Below, in pieces: positions 34,321-43,787 of a DNA stretch of 64,000 bases. How positions within the stretch are numbered: position 1 is the first letter of the stretch; each line of letters begins with the position of its first letter. The notes under the pieces were generated by a model that was not told the DNA's origin, ran no database searches, and saw only the letters and a list, made by a program, of their open reading frames with translations. The DNA is taken from the NCBI RefSeq assembly GCF_050563455.1, contig NZ_CP191777.1:1550001-1614000 (forward strand). Reading direction: 5' to 3'. The translations under genes and the position numbers were made by a program. Source of the stretch: Crocosphaera watsonii (GTDB taxonomy: Bacteria; Cyanobacteriota; Cyanobacteriia; Cyanobacteriales; Microcystaceae).

Positions 34321-36309
34321 TTAGTCTTCTATCAAGTCATATCCGTCCAATTTGAGATTATTTTCTTGTAAAAATTTTAACCAACCTTGCAAGCGGTTTA
34401 CTTGATGATAATCATCTAATAAACCTAATTCTTGTTCTTTCTCGGTTAATTCTTTAAAGGTTTCATACAAAGGATAATCAGGAGAAACTAAACTATCTTT
34501 GTAATGTAGAATGGGGGGATTTTCCTCTTCTTCATAATCAGAATGATTAACCCGTAAATTATTTAATTGAATTTGCATCCGACTATGAAGAATGGGGTGA
34601 GGATTGTCATCAAAATCAGGATAATATAAATAGGTAATCTTAGGAATACGCCAAGAAAATTGGATGACATTCGCTTCTTCTAATCTTCCCACTGTGCGAC
34701 TAGCGCAACCTTCATATAAACGTAATAAAGGTTCTAATTTTTCTAAGACACTAATATGAATTAGTAGGGAATTTTTAAGTTTTCTTCCGAGAGTTTGTTT
34801 TTGGCAAAGTTGAGCTATTATTTCTAAGTTTCCTACCTGATATAACATAGCATCAGCCATAACACAGGCACTATTATAGCTACCAAATAAAGACTTAATA
34901 TCTTGCTTAACCTCTGGAGACAATTCTCGCATTTTTGGACGGCGATCGAATTGACTTAAGGCCAGATATAACAATAAATCTTGACGACGTTTTTCTGTAA
35001 TCATATCCCAATCATCTTCGTAAGTAACTTGTAAAACAACCTTAAAGGCTTGACGAAAACTTCTAAATTCCTCTTTTAATTGTACCTCATTTCGTAACTC
35101 TCCTTTAGCGGGTAATCTTCCTCGTTCGGTATAAAATTCCATTAAAGGTTGTAGGAGGTGTTCATAGTCTTCAAACCGTCTTACTTTGGTTATTAATCTT
35201 GGTGTTTTTGCCCGAGAATGAAAGCGAGATGCACGGAATTTTTGTGCTTCCATTTCATCCCGAAAGACTAAATAAATACCTAATCCTATGGGAATAGAAT
35301 CAACCTCTAAGACTTGATCGATGTAAAATTTTAGTTCTTCTTGTTCATAATATTTTTGGAAAGTATTTCTACTGGTAATAATGCCATCGCCATAGGCAAT
35401 AACTCCTCTATCTCTATCATCGATCAAAACCTGTGCAGAAACAATTAAAACTTTATTAGTTAATTGCCAAGCATTTAGTAAAGCTTCTCGTCTCTCGTTA
35501 ATATCTTCAACAACATTAATCACATAACCTAAGTTAACAATATCAGCGATCCTTTTGTGATTATCGGGGCAATAATAAGGGTCCCATCCTTGACTTTTAT
35601 AACCCGCTGCTGCGATCCTTTCTACTTCACCTCCGTAACCACATCCATAGTCAAAAAAGGTAGTTTCTTCATCAAATAATAATAAGTCTAAGGCTAGACG
35701 TACAGGACGAGAAAAGGCATTTCTAACAATAGCTGCTTTATGCCTTTCGATTTGAATAGTAAAGGTTTTTTGAGGAAAAAGAGGACAATCGCAAGCTAAA
35801 TAATGTCCCTCAAAAATAATCCGTTTACGATTTAGTCTTTTTTCCCATTGTTCTTTAGTACCGATAGGTACATTTAAGCTTAATAAGTCTAATTCTTCCT
35901 CCATATTAGTTAAGTGGGAGAAGGTTTCGTATTGTGGATAATCAAGGGTAATAAAGCTTTCTTTTCTATGTAGTATTGGAGGATTTTTCTGATTTTTATA
36001 GTTCCAATAACTAACCTTCTCTGTATCTAGATTAACCACGATACTTAAGGTTAATGCAGGATGAGGATCGCTATCAAAGTCTGGATAAAATAAATAGGAA
36101 ATAGTGGGTCTATCTATAGCGAATTTAATAATTGTTGCGCCTTCAATTTTCTCGGTTAGCCTTGCTTTTTTTTCGTATTCTTGTAGTATTATCTCAAGAG
36201 AATCAATGGCACTGATATGAACGTATAAAGCAGTTGGTAACTGTTTACCAATGGGACTTTTTTTACAACAGGTAACAATTTCGCTAAAGTAATCAGTGGT
36301 TAAAAACAT
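34321..36309 (-). CDS. DNA phosphorothioation-associated putative methyltransferase
   Basis: A 662-residue protein. The central Rossmann methyltransferase domain has motif I TTFFDYGCGYGGEVERIAAA (about residues 220-240). The N-terminal (about 1-145) and C-terminal (about 505-645) regions resemble each other: YLFYPDFDSDPHP against YLYYPDFDDNPHP, and NPPILHRKESFITLDYPQYE against NPPILHYKDSLVSPDYPLYE. The architecture matches the family annotated as DNA-phosphorothioation-associated methyltransferase. No dnd genes are in the window. The downstream end faces the SDR remnant; a Uma2 gene is 39 bp upstream on the same strand. Confidence 0.82.
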   Translation of the reverse strand: MFLTTDYFSEIVTCCKKSPIGKQLPTALYVHISAIDSLEIILQEYEKKARLTEKIEGATIIKFAIDRPTISYLFYPDFDSDPHPALTLSIVVNLDTEKVSYWNYKNQKNPPILHRKESFITLDYPQYETFSHLTNMEEELDLLSLNVPIGTKEQWEKRLNRKRIIFEGHYLACDCPLFPQKTFTIQIERHKAAIVRNAFSRPVRLALDLLLFDEETTFFDYGCGYGGEVERIAAAGYKSQGWDPYYCPDNHKRIADIVNLGYVINVVEDINERREALLNAWQLTNKVLIVSAQVLIDDRDRGVIAYGDGIITSRNTFQKYYEQEELKFYIDQVLEVDSIPIGLGIYLVFRDEMEAQKFRASRFHSRAKTPRLITKVRRFEDYEHLLQPLMEFYTERGRLPAKGELRNEVQLKEEFRSFRQAFKVVLQVTYEDDWDMITEKRRQDLLLYLALSQFDRRPKMRELSPEVKQDIKSLFGSYNSACVMADAMLYQVGNLEIIAQLCQKQTLGRKLKNSLLIHISVLEKLEPLLRLYEGCASRTVGRLEEANVIQFSWRIPKITYLYYPDFDDNPHPILHSRMQIQLNNLRVNHSDYEEEENPPILHYKDSLVSPDYPLYETFKELTEKEQELGLLDDYHQVNRLQGWLKFLQENNLKLDGYDLIED

Positions 36310-36348
36310 AAGATATTTTGGATAATAGCCTAAACTCAGACAAGAGCA

Positions 36349-37041
36349 TTATTCCGATAAGTCTCCAAACTGTTGACGATATTTTTCTAACATAGCTTCC
36401 ATTTCAGATAACTTTTGTTTTTCCTGTTGTAATTCAGTTTCTTTTTCTTGTAATTCAGTTTCTTTTTCTTGTAAAGCTGTTGCTAATTCTTCAGGAATCA
36501 ATAATTTTTTTCCCGTGTCTTCTCTATAAAAACCTATTAACTGGCCTTCAACTTTTAATTGTAACTGTAAAGGCTCACTACGATTATCTTCAATTACTTC
36601 GTAAACAGTATTGCGTAAACGATAACCTTTTAATTGTTCGGGAATCCATTCTCCTTTAGGATCAAATAACCAATATTCTTTAACCCCTAATTGCTCGTAT
36701 AATGTCTTTTTAAACTCTTGATCTTGATTTTTTGTTCCTGGTGATGTCATCTCAAAAATAACTTGAGGAACTTCTTTTTCTTCCCAAATTTTATAATTAT
36801 CTCTTCCTCCTGGTTCTACATTAAAGATTACCATAACATCAGGAGCTACTCGCATTCTTGGTAGTCCTTGACTATAGTACATAAATTGATTAGCTAAAAC
36901 AGTCCCTTGCTGTCCTGATAAATACTGTTTGAGGACTTCTAGGGTGGTTAAAATAGCGTATAAGTGAATATAGGTTTCTGCCACAGGTTCTCCGTCTGAA
37001 CTAGGATAAATAATATCAGTTTTTGCCACTGTTTCTAACAT
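36349..37041 (-). CDS. Uma2-family putative endonuclease with C-terminal coiled coil
   Basis: A 230-residue PD-(D/E)xK-fold protein. The core has RVAPDVMVIFNVE (Asp), VPQVIFEMTSPGT (Glu) and LYEQLGVKEYWLFDP. The C-terminus is a coiled coil with the heptad-like repeat LQEKETE present twice and then LQQEKQKLSEMEAML. Nuclease activity is inferred from the fold. It sits upstream of the methyltransferase gene, so they may be co-transcribed. Confidence 0.88.
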   Translation of the reverse strand: MLETVAKTDIIYPSSDGEPVAETYIHLYAILTTLEVLKQYLSGQQGTVLANQFMYYSQGLPRMRVAPDVMVIFNVEPGGRDNYKIWEEKEVPQVIFEMTSPGTKNQDQEFKKTLYEQLGVKEYWLFDPKGEWIPEQLKGYRLRNTVYEVIEDNRSEPLQLQLKVEGQLIGFYREDTGKKLLIPEELATALQEKETELQEKETELQQEKQKLSEMEAMLEKYRQQFGDLSE

Positions 37042-37180
37042 AAACTTAAGACCCTCATGGTGTTATTTTTTGTCTTATTAATATTGTACGCAAAAATGCT
37101 CAATATAGAGTAGTCAGGGGTGCATCAATCTTTTACAATTAGATTTGATTACAATAATTCACCAAATAAGCAATCTGGCC

Positions 37181-37507
37181 ATGGATGATCGTAAAAAGCG
37201 TATTCTCGAACACTTAAAACAGAGTGGTGATGGAACTGCCTACATTTCCCCTAAAAAGACCTCTCAACAGACACCAGCCCCAGAACCCACTCCAGAAAAA
37301 ACTCCAGAACCCACTCCAGAAACTACTTCAGAACAAAAGACATCTCCAGAACCATTACCCGTCTCAAAACCTATGGTCAAAGATGACCGTAAGCAAAAAA
37401 TTATGGCTCATGTCAAGAGTAGTAGTGCTAACTTTGGCAAATTCTCTCTAGAAGATGATAGCAAGAAAAAGAAAATTGAGGAGCATATTCGCAAAAGTTT
37501 AAGTTAA
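37181..37507 (+). CDS. Conserved small protein with three repeats of a DDRKKRIxEHLKxS motif
   Basis: A 108-residue protein. Three related helical motifs occur: DDRKKRILEHLKQSGDG at the start, DDRKQKIMAHVKSSS in the middle, and DDSKKKKIEEHIRKSLS at the end. The first two are separated by a Pro/Thr/Glu-rich linker made of TPEKTPEP-like units. There is no signal peptide. I chose ATG 37181 because the motif begins there; the frame is open 12 codons further upstream. The function is unknown. The repeats suggest a multivalent binding protein. Confidence 0.7.
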   Translation: MDDRKKRILEHLKQSGDGTAYISPKKTSQQTPAPEPTPEKTPEPTPETTSEQKTSPEPLPVSKPMVKDDRKQKIMAHVKSSSANFGKFSLEDDSKKKKIEEHIRKSLS

Positions 37508-37872
37508 AAATTGGTATAGGGGTTATTCAAGAAGTGGAAAGTGGGAAGTGGAAAGTTGAAATCAGTCAGTAAATTATTCTACTGAAATAACATAAAAATT
37601 CACCTTTTTTGATTCTAACTTCTGACTGCTCACTTCTGAAAAACTACTTCTAAATTAGACTGATTTACCCCCAGACTACCCATTTTATTGACTTTTATAA
37701 TTTTTACCAGTACTATCACCAATTTTTATATAGGGTTTCTCGGACTCATGAGGTACACTTAATATCGAGCCTCCGAACTCCGAACTCCGAACTCCTAAAA
37801 CTAGAAAACTCTGTACCTCACAAGTATGAGAAGTGCTATATACTCTTATTTTTAACATACCATTATTTATTG
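37508..37872. other. Intergenic, with heptamer STRR
   Basis: This 365-bp gap lies between convergent genes and contains no gene. It contains CTCCGAA repeated three times at 37771-37791 and an A/G-rich stretch with repeated GAAAGTGG/GGAAGTGG units near 37533. Confidence 0.6.
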
Positions 37873-39465
37873 CTATACATTATTAGATTCCAGAGTTGCC
37901 ATAATTTTTAAATCATATAAGTCTTCAAAAACAACTTTTTTATAATCTAAATTCCATAGTTCTAAGGAACAATCATCTTTAGTGTTGGAGGGAATAAGAT
38001 GTAAATGTAGTTTTTGATATTCTTGGTCATACTTACAATGAACATCTTTTATTGCTCCAATGTTACGACGATCTAAAGCAACAGCAAGGCGTAAAATTGC
38101 GCTTAAATGTTTAATCTGTTTACGGTAATTATCGGGTAGTTTGCTATAAGCAGTATGTTTTTTCTTGGGTGTACTTTTTCGGTGATAACGGGCGATATTA
38201 GCAATGGTTTCAATTTCCATTTCTGTAAAGCCTAATAGTTCTGCATGACGAATCAAATAATAAGAGTGTTTATGATGAGATGAATGACTAATATAAACTC
38301 CACAATTATGTAAAATAGCTGCTGACCACAATAATTCTCGTTCGGGTTTTCCCCAGTTATGAAGCGTCCCTAATAATTGGTCAAATAAACTAACGGCAAA
38401 ACCTGCAACTTGCTCGCCATAACCAAGATCAACTTTATATTTTCGAGCAATTTTATAAACACTTCTTTGACGGACTTCCGTTTGAAAACTTAATCTATTT
38501 TCGATTAAACCATTATTTAACATCCAATCAACAATCATTCCTTCTCTTAATGCCCTTTCACAAATAGTAATTGTCTCTAGATTTAACATAGTCATAGCTT
38601 CTAAAATAATAACCGCACCAGCAACAATAATTTCTGCTCTTTTTTCGGACATTCCTGAGAGATTAACCCGTTCTTCGTAGGTCAAAGAAACAAATTGCTT
38701 GACCATATCTTTGAGGTCTTGACGACTCATTTGATACCCTTGTAAGGGACTGGGCAATTCTCCCAAAGTTTGCATAGCATGAAGGGCAACCAAAGTTTCA
38801 ATGGTTCCTGATGTGCCGACTGCTTGAGGTATTTCCCCTGGTTTCAGTTTCCGTTTAACTTCATCAATAGGCCGCTCTAACATTCCTCGTACATAAGCCT
38901 GTAAATAGGTTAATTCTTTCTCGTCGATGGGATCAGTGCTGATCAACTCATTAGTGAGACGGACAGCCCCTACTTTCGTACTGCTCAAAAATCGGGGTTC
39001 TTGGGAATCAGCCAGAACAATTTCCGTGGAACCGCCGCCAATATCAATGATAACGTGGGGTTTTTCCTGAAAATCCATCCCCGATAACACCCCCAAATAG
39101 ATGCGACGGGCTTCTTCATACCCAGAAATTAAATTGATAGTGATGCCAACTTCTGCTTGTACCTGCCAAATAAAGTCCAACCCATTGGGGGCTTCTCTAG
39201 TGGCACTGGTGGCGGCAGCGATGATATGTTCTACATTGAAACTCTCCGCTAAGTCTTTACATCGTCGTAAAGAAGCTAGGGAACGCTTGATGGCTGCTTC
39301 GCTCAAGTTCCCTGTTTTGGGTTCTCGCTCTCCTAAACGGACGGTATCCTTTTCCCGTGAAATAATGGTAAAAGCAGGGAGGGTTTTATCAACTTCCACA
39401 ATTACCATGTGAATAGAGTTGGTACCAATATCAATGGCTGCTATGGTACAAGTTTCTTCAGACAT
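37873..39465 (-). CDS. ppx: Exopolyphosphatase / GppA-family phosphatase
   Basis: A 530-residue Ppx/GppA protein acting on polyphosphate or pppGpp. The ASKHA-fold N-terminal part has AAIDIGTNSIHMVIVEV and HVIIDIGGGSTEIVLADS, with GTSGTIETLVAL further on. A C-terminal HD-like helical domain follows (LLWSAAILHNCGVYISHSSH). I chose the ATG giving MSEETCTIAAIDIG. The frame is open 37 codons further, but that segment overlaps the divergent neuA-like promoter region. The choice between ppx and gppA activity is not decidable here. Confidence 0.9.
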   Translation of the reverse strand: MSEETCTIAAIDIGTNSIHMVIVEVDKTLPAFTIISREKDTVRLGEREPKTGNLSEAAIKRSLASLRRCKDLAESFNVEHIIAAATSATREAPNGLDFIWQVQAEVGITINLISGYEEARRIYLGVLSGMDFQEKPHVIIDIGGGSTEIVLADSQEPRFLSSTKVGAVRLTNELISTDPIDEKELTYLQAYVRGMLERPIDEVKRKLKPGEIPQAVGTSGTIETLVALHAMQTLGELPSPLQGYQMSRQDLKDMVKQFVSLTYEERVNLSGMSEKRAEIIVAGAVIILEAMTMLNLETITICERALREGMIVDWMLNNGLIENRLSFQTEVRQRSVYKIARKYKVDLGYGEQVAGFAVSLFDQLLGTLHNWGKPERELLWSAAILHNCGVYISHSSHHKHSYYLIRHAELLGFTEMEIETIANIARYHRKSTPKKKHTAYSKLPDNYRKQIKHLSAILRLAVALDRRNIGAIKDVHCKYDQEYQKLHLHLIPSNTKDDCSLELWNLDYKKVVFEDLYDLKIMATLESNNV

Positions 39466-39565
39466 TCTCTTTTTTGATGGAAAGTTGCTGTTAAGCATTG
39501 AACTCAAAGACTCTAAAATAATAAGTGTTTGTCTGTTGTTATTATTGATCAAAAAAGGTTTGGCT

Positions 39566-40411
39566 ATGACAACCATTGCTATTATTCCGGCTCGTGGAGG
39601 CTCAAAAGGGGTTCCCCGTAAAAATATTCGTCTTTTGGCAGGGAAACCCTTAATTGCTCATTCTATCGAGGATGCTCAAGAGTCTACCTCGGTTGATCAA
39701 GTGTATGTTTCCACGGATGATACCGAAATTGCCAGTATTTCTGCTGAATATGGCGCAAAAATTATCCAGCGTCCGGCTGATTTGGCTAATCCCGCATTTC
39801 TCACAAACTGATCAGTAATCAGCTAGAGGTTAGATGTGGCTTATTTTTCAAGCGATCGCTTAAAATGGCACACTGTTATTTTTTACTCGCCCCTCAAATC
39901 AAGGTTAAACTCAGACTACATAATGGTTTGAAGTTTAGCGATCGCAGAATTTGTGAGAAATGCGGGTAATGATACGGCATCCTCTGAGTCTGCTTTAATT
40001 CATAGTCTACAAGCATTAGAAGCTCAAAATATTAATCCAGATTTATTGGTATTTTTACAATGTACATCTCCTATTAGGACTGGTGCAGAAATTGATCAGG
40101 CGATCGCTAAACTAAAAGCAGAGGAAGGTGACTCTCTGGTATCGGTTTCCCCGTCTCATCGGTTTCTCTGGGAAGAAGTTAACGGGGTTGCTAAGTCTAT
40201 TAATTACGATTATCGTCATCGTCCCCGTCGTCAAAATATGAACCCCCAATATGTGGAAAATGGCTCTATTTATGTGTTTAAACCGTGGGTACTCAAAGAA
40301 AACAAAAACCGACTAGGGGGCAAAATATCTCTCTATGTTATGAGTGAAATAGCTGCGGTGGAAATTGATTCAGAAGAAGATTTTCAGATGATAGAATTTT
40401 TTATGAGTTAG
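39566..40411 (+). pseudogene. CMP-sugar cytidylyltransferase (NeuA-like), interrupted by a MITE
   Basis: The N-terminal part reads TTIAIIPARGGSKGVPRKNI, the nucleotide-binding motif of acylneuraminate cytidylyltransferases. At 39791 a 176-bp element interrupts the frame after RPADLAN. Removing it with one TAAT copy restores DTASSESALIHSLQAL and the rest (QCTSPIRTGAEIDQA; RPRRQNMNPQYVENGSIYVF) for a 221-residue protein of normal length. As it stands, translation ends at AFLTN. The stop codon lies inside a heptamer repeat that leads to the LpxB-like gene. Confidence 0.9.
39791..39966. mobile_element. 176-bp MITE with perfect 17-bp terminal inverted repeats
   Basis: The left end is CCCGCATTTCTCACAAA and the right end is TTTGTGAGAAATGCGGG. 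The direct repeat TAAT flanks it at 39787-39790 and 39967-39970. There is no coding capacity. It contains AAGCGATCGCTT and another GCGATCGC. No element with these ends is in the window to mobilise it. Confidence 0.93.
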
Positions 40412-40431
40412 GAGTTAGGAGTTAGGAGTTA
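40405..40431. repeat. Heptamer STRR (GAGTTAG) spanning a stop codon and a ribosome site
   Basis: Three GAGTTAG units and a final GAGTTA. The first unit supplies the TAG stop of the neuA-like gene, and the last supplies GGAG in front of the next ATG (40431). Confidence 0.8.
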
Positions 40432-41675
40432 TGGGTATGGAAATTTTAGTGATTAGTAATGGCCATGGAGAAGATGTTATTGCTGTGTCTATTGCTGAAG
40501 CATTGAGACAGTTTCCCGAGATTACTAAGATTTCTGCATTACCCTTAGTCGGGAAAGGTTACGCCTACGAAAAAGCCAATATTCCCATCATTGGCACGGT
40601 TAAAACTATGCCATCGGGAGGGTTTAATCAAGATATTAAGCAAATGGGGCGTGATCTCAATGATGGATTATTAACCCTTACTTATCATCAATATCAAATC
40701 ATTAAACAATGGGGAAAAAATGGGGGCAAAATTTTAGCAGTGGGTGACATTCTTCCCCTCTTGTTTGCCTGGTTAAGTGGGGGTGAGTTTGCCTTTGTGG
40801 GAACTGCTAAATCAGAATATTATCTACGAGATGAAACAGGGTGGTTAGCTTCTACATCCCTTCTTGAACGTTGGCTAGGATCGATGTATTTTCCTTGGGA
40901 ACGCTGGTTAATGAATCGTTCCGCTTGTTGCGGTGTTTTTGTGAGAGATAGCCTTACTGCTAAAATTTTAGGGGAATTCTCGATCCCTGTTTATGACTTA
41001 GGCAATCCGATGATGGATCATTTTTCGGTGAACCCATCTCTAACTTTTCCCCCAGAAACTGAACCTTTAATCATTCTTTTATTACCCGGTTCAAGAATGC
41101 CAGAAGCCCAAAATAATTGGCAATTAATTCTGCAAGCTGTTGATAGTATTAAAGCAGTTTTTTCTCAGCGATCACTATTATTTTTAGCAGCTATTACCCC
41201 TAGTTTCAATTCTATTCCTTTTCAAGAGGATTTGGTGGATAATAGTTGGCAAAAAGAATGGATAAACACTTATAATTTATCAATCCCAGATGAGCAAGGT
41301 ATCTTATTTTCTCGGGAGCAAGAGAGATTAATTATTAGTCAACAAGCCTATCAAACTTGTTTACAATTGTCCCATATTGGTATTGCCATGGCCGGAACAG
41401 CTACAGAACAATTTGTGGGTTTAGGTAAACCCGTGATTAGCTTTCCTGGAAACGGTCCCCAGTTTACCCAAAAATTTGCCCAAAATCAAACCCGTCTTTT
41501 AGGCTGCTCTGTTACCTTAGTAGATAGACCCCAAGAAGTAGGACACACTTTAACTCAATTAATTAAAGATCCCAAAAAATTGAAAAATATTGCCGATAAT
41601 GGTCAAAAACGCCTGGGAAAACCAGGAGCGGCACAAAGAATTGCTAATTGTGTGGTCAATGAATGTTTTAATTAA
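40431..41675 (+). CDS. Lipid-A-disaccharide-synthase-related protein
   Basis: A 414-residue GT-B-fold protein of the LpxB-related group found in cyanobacteria. It has the start EILVISNGHGEDVIAVSIAE, a central AVGDILPLLFAWLSGG, and a C-terminal nucleotide-sugar region (GIAMAGTATEQFVGLGKPVI; FPGNGPQFTQKFA). The acceptor is unknown. ATG 40431 follows the GGAG of the heptamer repeat; ATG 40437 is an alternative. It is 19 bp downstream of the neuA-like gene, suggesting a shared unit for surface-sugar synthesis. Confidence 0.82.
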   Translation: MGMEILVISNGHGEDVIAVSIAEALRQFPEITKISALPLVGKGYAYEKANIPIIGTVKTMPSGGFNQDIKQMGRDLNDGLLTLTYHQYQIIKQWGKNGGKILAVGDILPLLFAWLSGGEFAFVGTAKSEYYLRDETGWLASTSLLERWLGSMYFPWERWLMNRSACCGVFVRDSLTAKILGEFSIPVYDLGNPMMDHFSVNPSLTFPPETEPLIILLLPGSRMPEAQNNWQLILQAVDSIKAVFSQRSLLFLAAITPSFNSIPFQEDLVDNSWQKEWINTYNLSIPDEQGILFSREQERLIISQQAYQTCLQLSHIGIAMAGTATEQFVGLGKPVISFPGNGPQFTQKFAQNQTRLLGCSVTLVDRPQEVGHTLTQLIKDPKKLKNIADNGQKRLGKPGAAQRIANCVVNECFN

Positions 41676-41682
41676 TTATCCA

Positions 41683-42849
41683 TTATCCATTGTCTTGATT
41701 GAGTAATTCTGCGATGGCCTGTTGTGGTATTTGAGTGTCATCGGGGAAGGTTTGACGGGAATCAGTAATTAACCAATCTAAGGCTGCTGCTTGTACATCA
41801 ATAGCTGCACCTGTTTTATCAACACAATAGCGTCCAAACACCAACTTATCAAGTAAACGCACCCCCGGACCGAGACGAGAATATTCAAAAATAACGCTAT
41901 TATCCACCGTTGCGCCGCTACAAACCCAACAATTAGGACCAATCATACTCGGACCAATAATGGTTGCCCCATCTTCAATATGAGTCATAGCACCAATATA
42001 AACCGGTCCTTGAATATTGACCTTATCCCAGTTAACCGATACGTTTAACCCTGTATAAATCCCTGGTTTAACTTCAATCCCAGGAATTTGGACATTTTTG
42101 ATCTCCCTTGATAATACACCACGAACAGCGTGCCAATAATCGGGAACTTTGCCAATATCAACCCATTCAAAGTCCATATTAACCGCATAAAAAGGCGCAC
42201 CCTTCTCCACCAACATAGGGAATAATTCACCACCGATATCATATTTCTGATTCGGGGGAATATAGTTCATAATTTCTGGTTCAAAGATATAAATCCCTGT
42301 ATTAATATTAGTGCTGAGTGCCTCTTCGACGGAGGGTTTTTCTTGGAAGGTTTTAATTCTTCCCTCTTCGTCGCTTACCACTACCCCATAACTCGATACG
42401 CTTTCTTTGGGGACAGATTTAGTAATAATTGTAGCGATCGCCCCTTTATCCCTATGGTATTTAACGGCGGCGGTTAAATCTAAATCGATGAGAGCATCAC
42501 CACATAAAACGATAAAGGTATCATCAAAAAAAGGATTAAAATCCTGAATGCGTCGTAACCCACCAGCCGACCCCAAGGCTTCACCGACTAAATCACCATC
42601 GACAATTTTGCCTTCAAAAGAATAGCCTATTTGTACGCCAAATCTTTGGCCATCACGGAAATAACCTTCAATTTCTTCGGCCAGATGGCTGACATTGACC
42701 ATTATTTCATCAAAACCATGTTTTCGCAAAAGTTCCAGCAAAAACTCCATCACAGGTTTTTGCAAAATGGGAATTAACGGTTTAGGTATGGTATGGGTAA
42801 TGGGACGGACGCGAGTTCCTTTCCCAGCGGCCAGAATCATGGCTTTCAT
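41683..42849 (-). CDS. Sugar-phosphate nucleotidyltransferase (mannose-1-P guanylyltransferase-like)
   Basis: A 388-residue NDP-sugar pyrophosphorylase. The N-terminal nucleotidyltransferase domain has AMILAAGKGTRVRPITHTIP, then LVGEALGSAGGL and VLCGDALIDLDL. A C-terminal left-handed beta-helix region follows (VYIGAMTHIEDGATIIGPSM). It is similar in layout to cyanobacterial mannose-1-phosphate guanylyltransferase; the sugar is inferred. It supplies activated sugars for glycans together with its neighbours. Confidence 0.86.
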   Translation of the reverse strand: MKAMILAAGKGTRVRPITHTIPKPLIPILQKPVMEFLLELLRKHGFDEIMVNVSHLAEEIEGYFRDGQRFGVQIGYSFEGKIVDGDLVGEALGSAGGLRRIQDFNPFFDDTFIVLCGDALIDLDLTAAVKYHRDKGAIATIITKSVPKESVSSYGVVVSDEEGRIKTFQEKPSVEEALSTNINTGIYIFEPEIMNYIPPNQKYDIGGELFPMLVEKGAPFYAVNMDFEWVDIGKVPDYWHAVRGVLSREIKNVQIPGIEVKPGIYTGLNVSVNWDKVNIQGPVYIGAMTHIEDGATIIGPSMIGPNCWVCSGATVDNSVIFEYSRLGPGVRLLDKLVFGRYCVDKTGAAIDVQAAALDWLITDSRQTFPDDTQIPQQAIAELLNQDNG

Positions 42850-42974
42850 TAATAATTTTTCCTCAATCTTCGCCAGAGATAGTTATGGTGACATAGCTTA
42901 GTTTACCATTAACTATTCCTAAATCCCGATAACGATTTGAAATCAGTTAGTGGTTAATGGATCAATAATATAAC

Positions 42975-43781
42975 TCAAAGGACTTGAATAGTGAGGTCTT
43001 GATAAAATTCCTCTTGAGATAATTCGACTTTGGATTGAGATGAAAGGAGTAATAAGGCCCAAAACACCCCAACTCGGTCTTGTTTTTGTTCGCCGTCGTG
43101 GGGGGGGTTAATTTGATGCCATCGCTGTAATAAGTCGTCTAAATCCAATTTTCGTTCTATTTCGGGGGAGTTTGGCCACTGTTGGCCGAAAAAAACCTCT
43201 AATTGTTGGGCTAATTCCGTTAAATTTTCTTGGTGTGCCAATTGAGTCACCATTTTCATGGCTTCTCTTTGGGAATGGGGTTTAGGGGTTACCTTACGAC
43301 GACGAGAGGGGGTGGCTGTTTCTATTTCTTGGGCAATTTCTTCTATATGAGTGATCAACTCTTGCAGGGTAACACGACGCTGACGAGGGGGTGGGGCAGC
43401 AGTTCGACGACGGAGATGTTTTTCTAGGTCGGAAATACGAAACGGTCTGTGTCCTTCTTCCGTCATTTCTTCTGGTTCGCAGGGAAATTCTTGCTCACTA
43501 TCGTCCCTTTCTAGTTGTTCTAAAGAATCAGCTTTAAAACGGACTAGCATAGATGCCCATAAAAAAGCTTGACCTGATCTGGGTAAAGTGGCCTGTTCGT
43601 AAATGTTATCTCCATATTCGTTGATACCCAATTCATTCAAAAAGCGATCGATGACATCAATAACTTGAACATCCCAAGGATCGATTTCTCCCTGTTGGGC
43701 GAGGTTCATCAGGGTTTCGATAATTTCTGTGGCCTGATTGGTGTTGATGGGGTTTAAAGTGGGGCTATGGCTATTAGTCAT
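42975..43781 (-). CDS. scpA: Segregation and condensation protein A
   Basis: A 268-residue kleisin that bridges SMC heads. It has the N-terminal motif ETLMNLAQQGEIDPWDVQVI, then FLWASMLVRFKADSLEQLE, an Arg/Pro-rich linker (RRRTAAPPPRQRR) and a C-terminal winged-helix part (GVFWALLLLSSQSKVELSQE). It lies 6 bp downstream of the DUF4359 gene on the same strand. scpB is not in the window. Confidence 0.9.
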   Translation of the reverse strand: MTNSHSPTLNPINTNQATEIIETLMNLAQQGEIDPWDVQVIDVIDRFLNELGINEYGDNIYEQATLPRSGQAFLWASMLVRFKADSLEQLERDDSEQEFPCEPEEMTEEGHRPFRISDLEKHLRRRTAAPPPRQRRVTLQELITHIEEIAQEIETATPSRRRKVTPKPHSQREAMKMVTQLAHQENLTELAQQLEVFFGQQWPNSPEIERKLDLDDLLQRWHQINPPHDGEQKQDRVGVFWALLLLSSQSKVELSQEEFYQDLTIQVL

Positions 43782-43787
43782 GGGTGA

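Noticed and set aside
39101..39412. Plus-strand frame opposite ppx
   Set aside because: Antisense shadow of the ASKHA domain; no motif.
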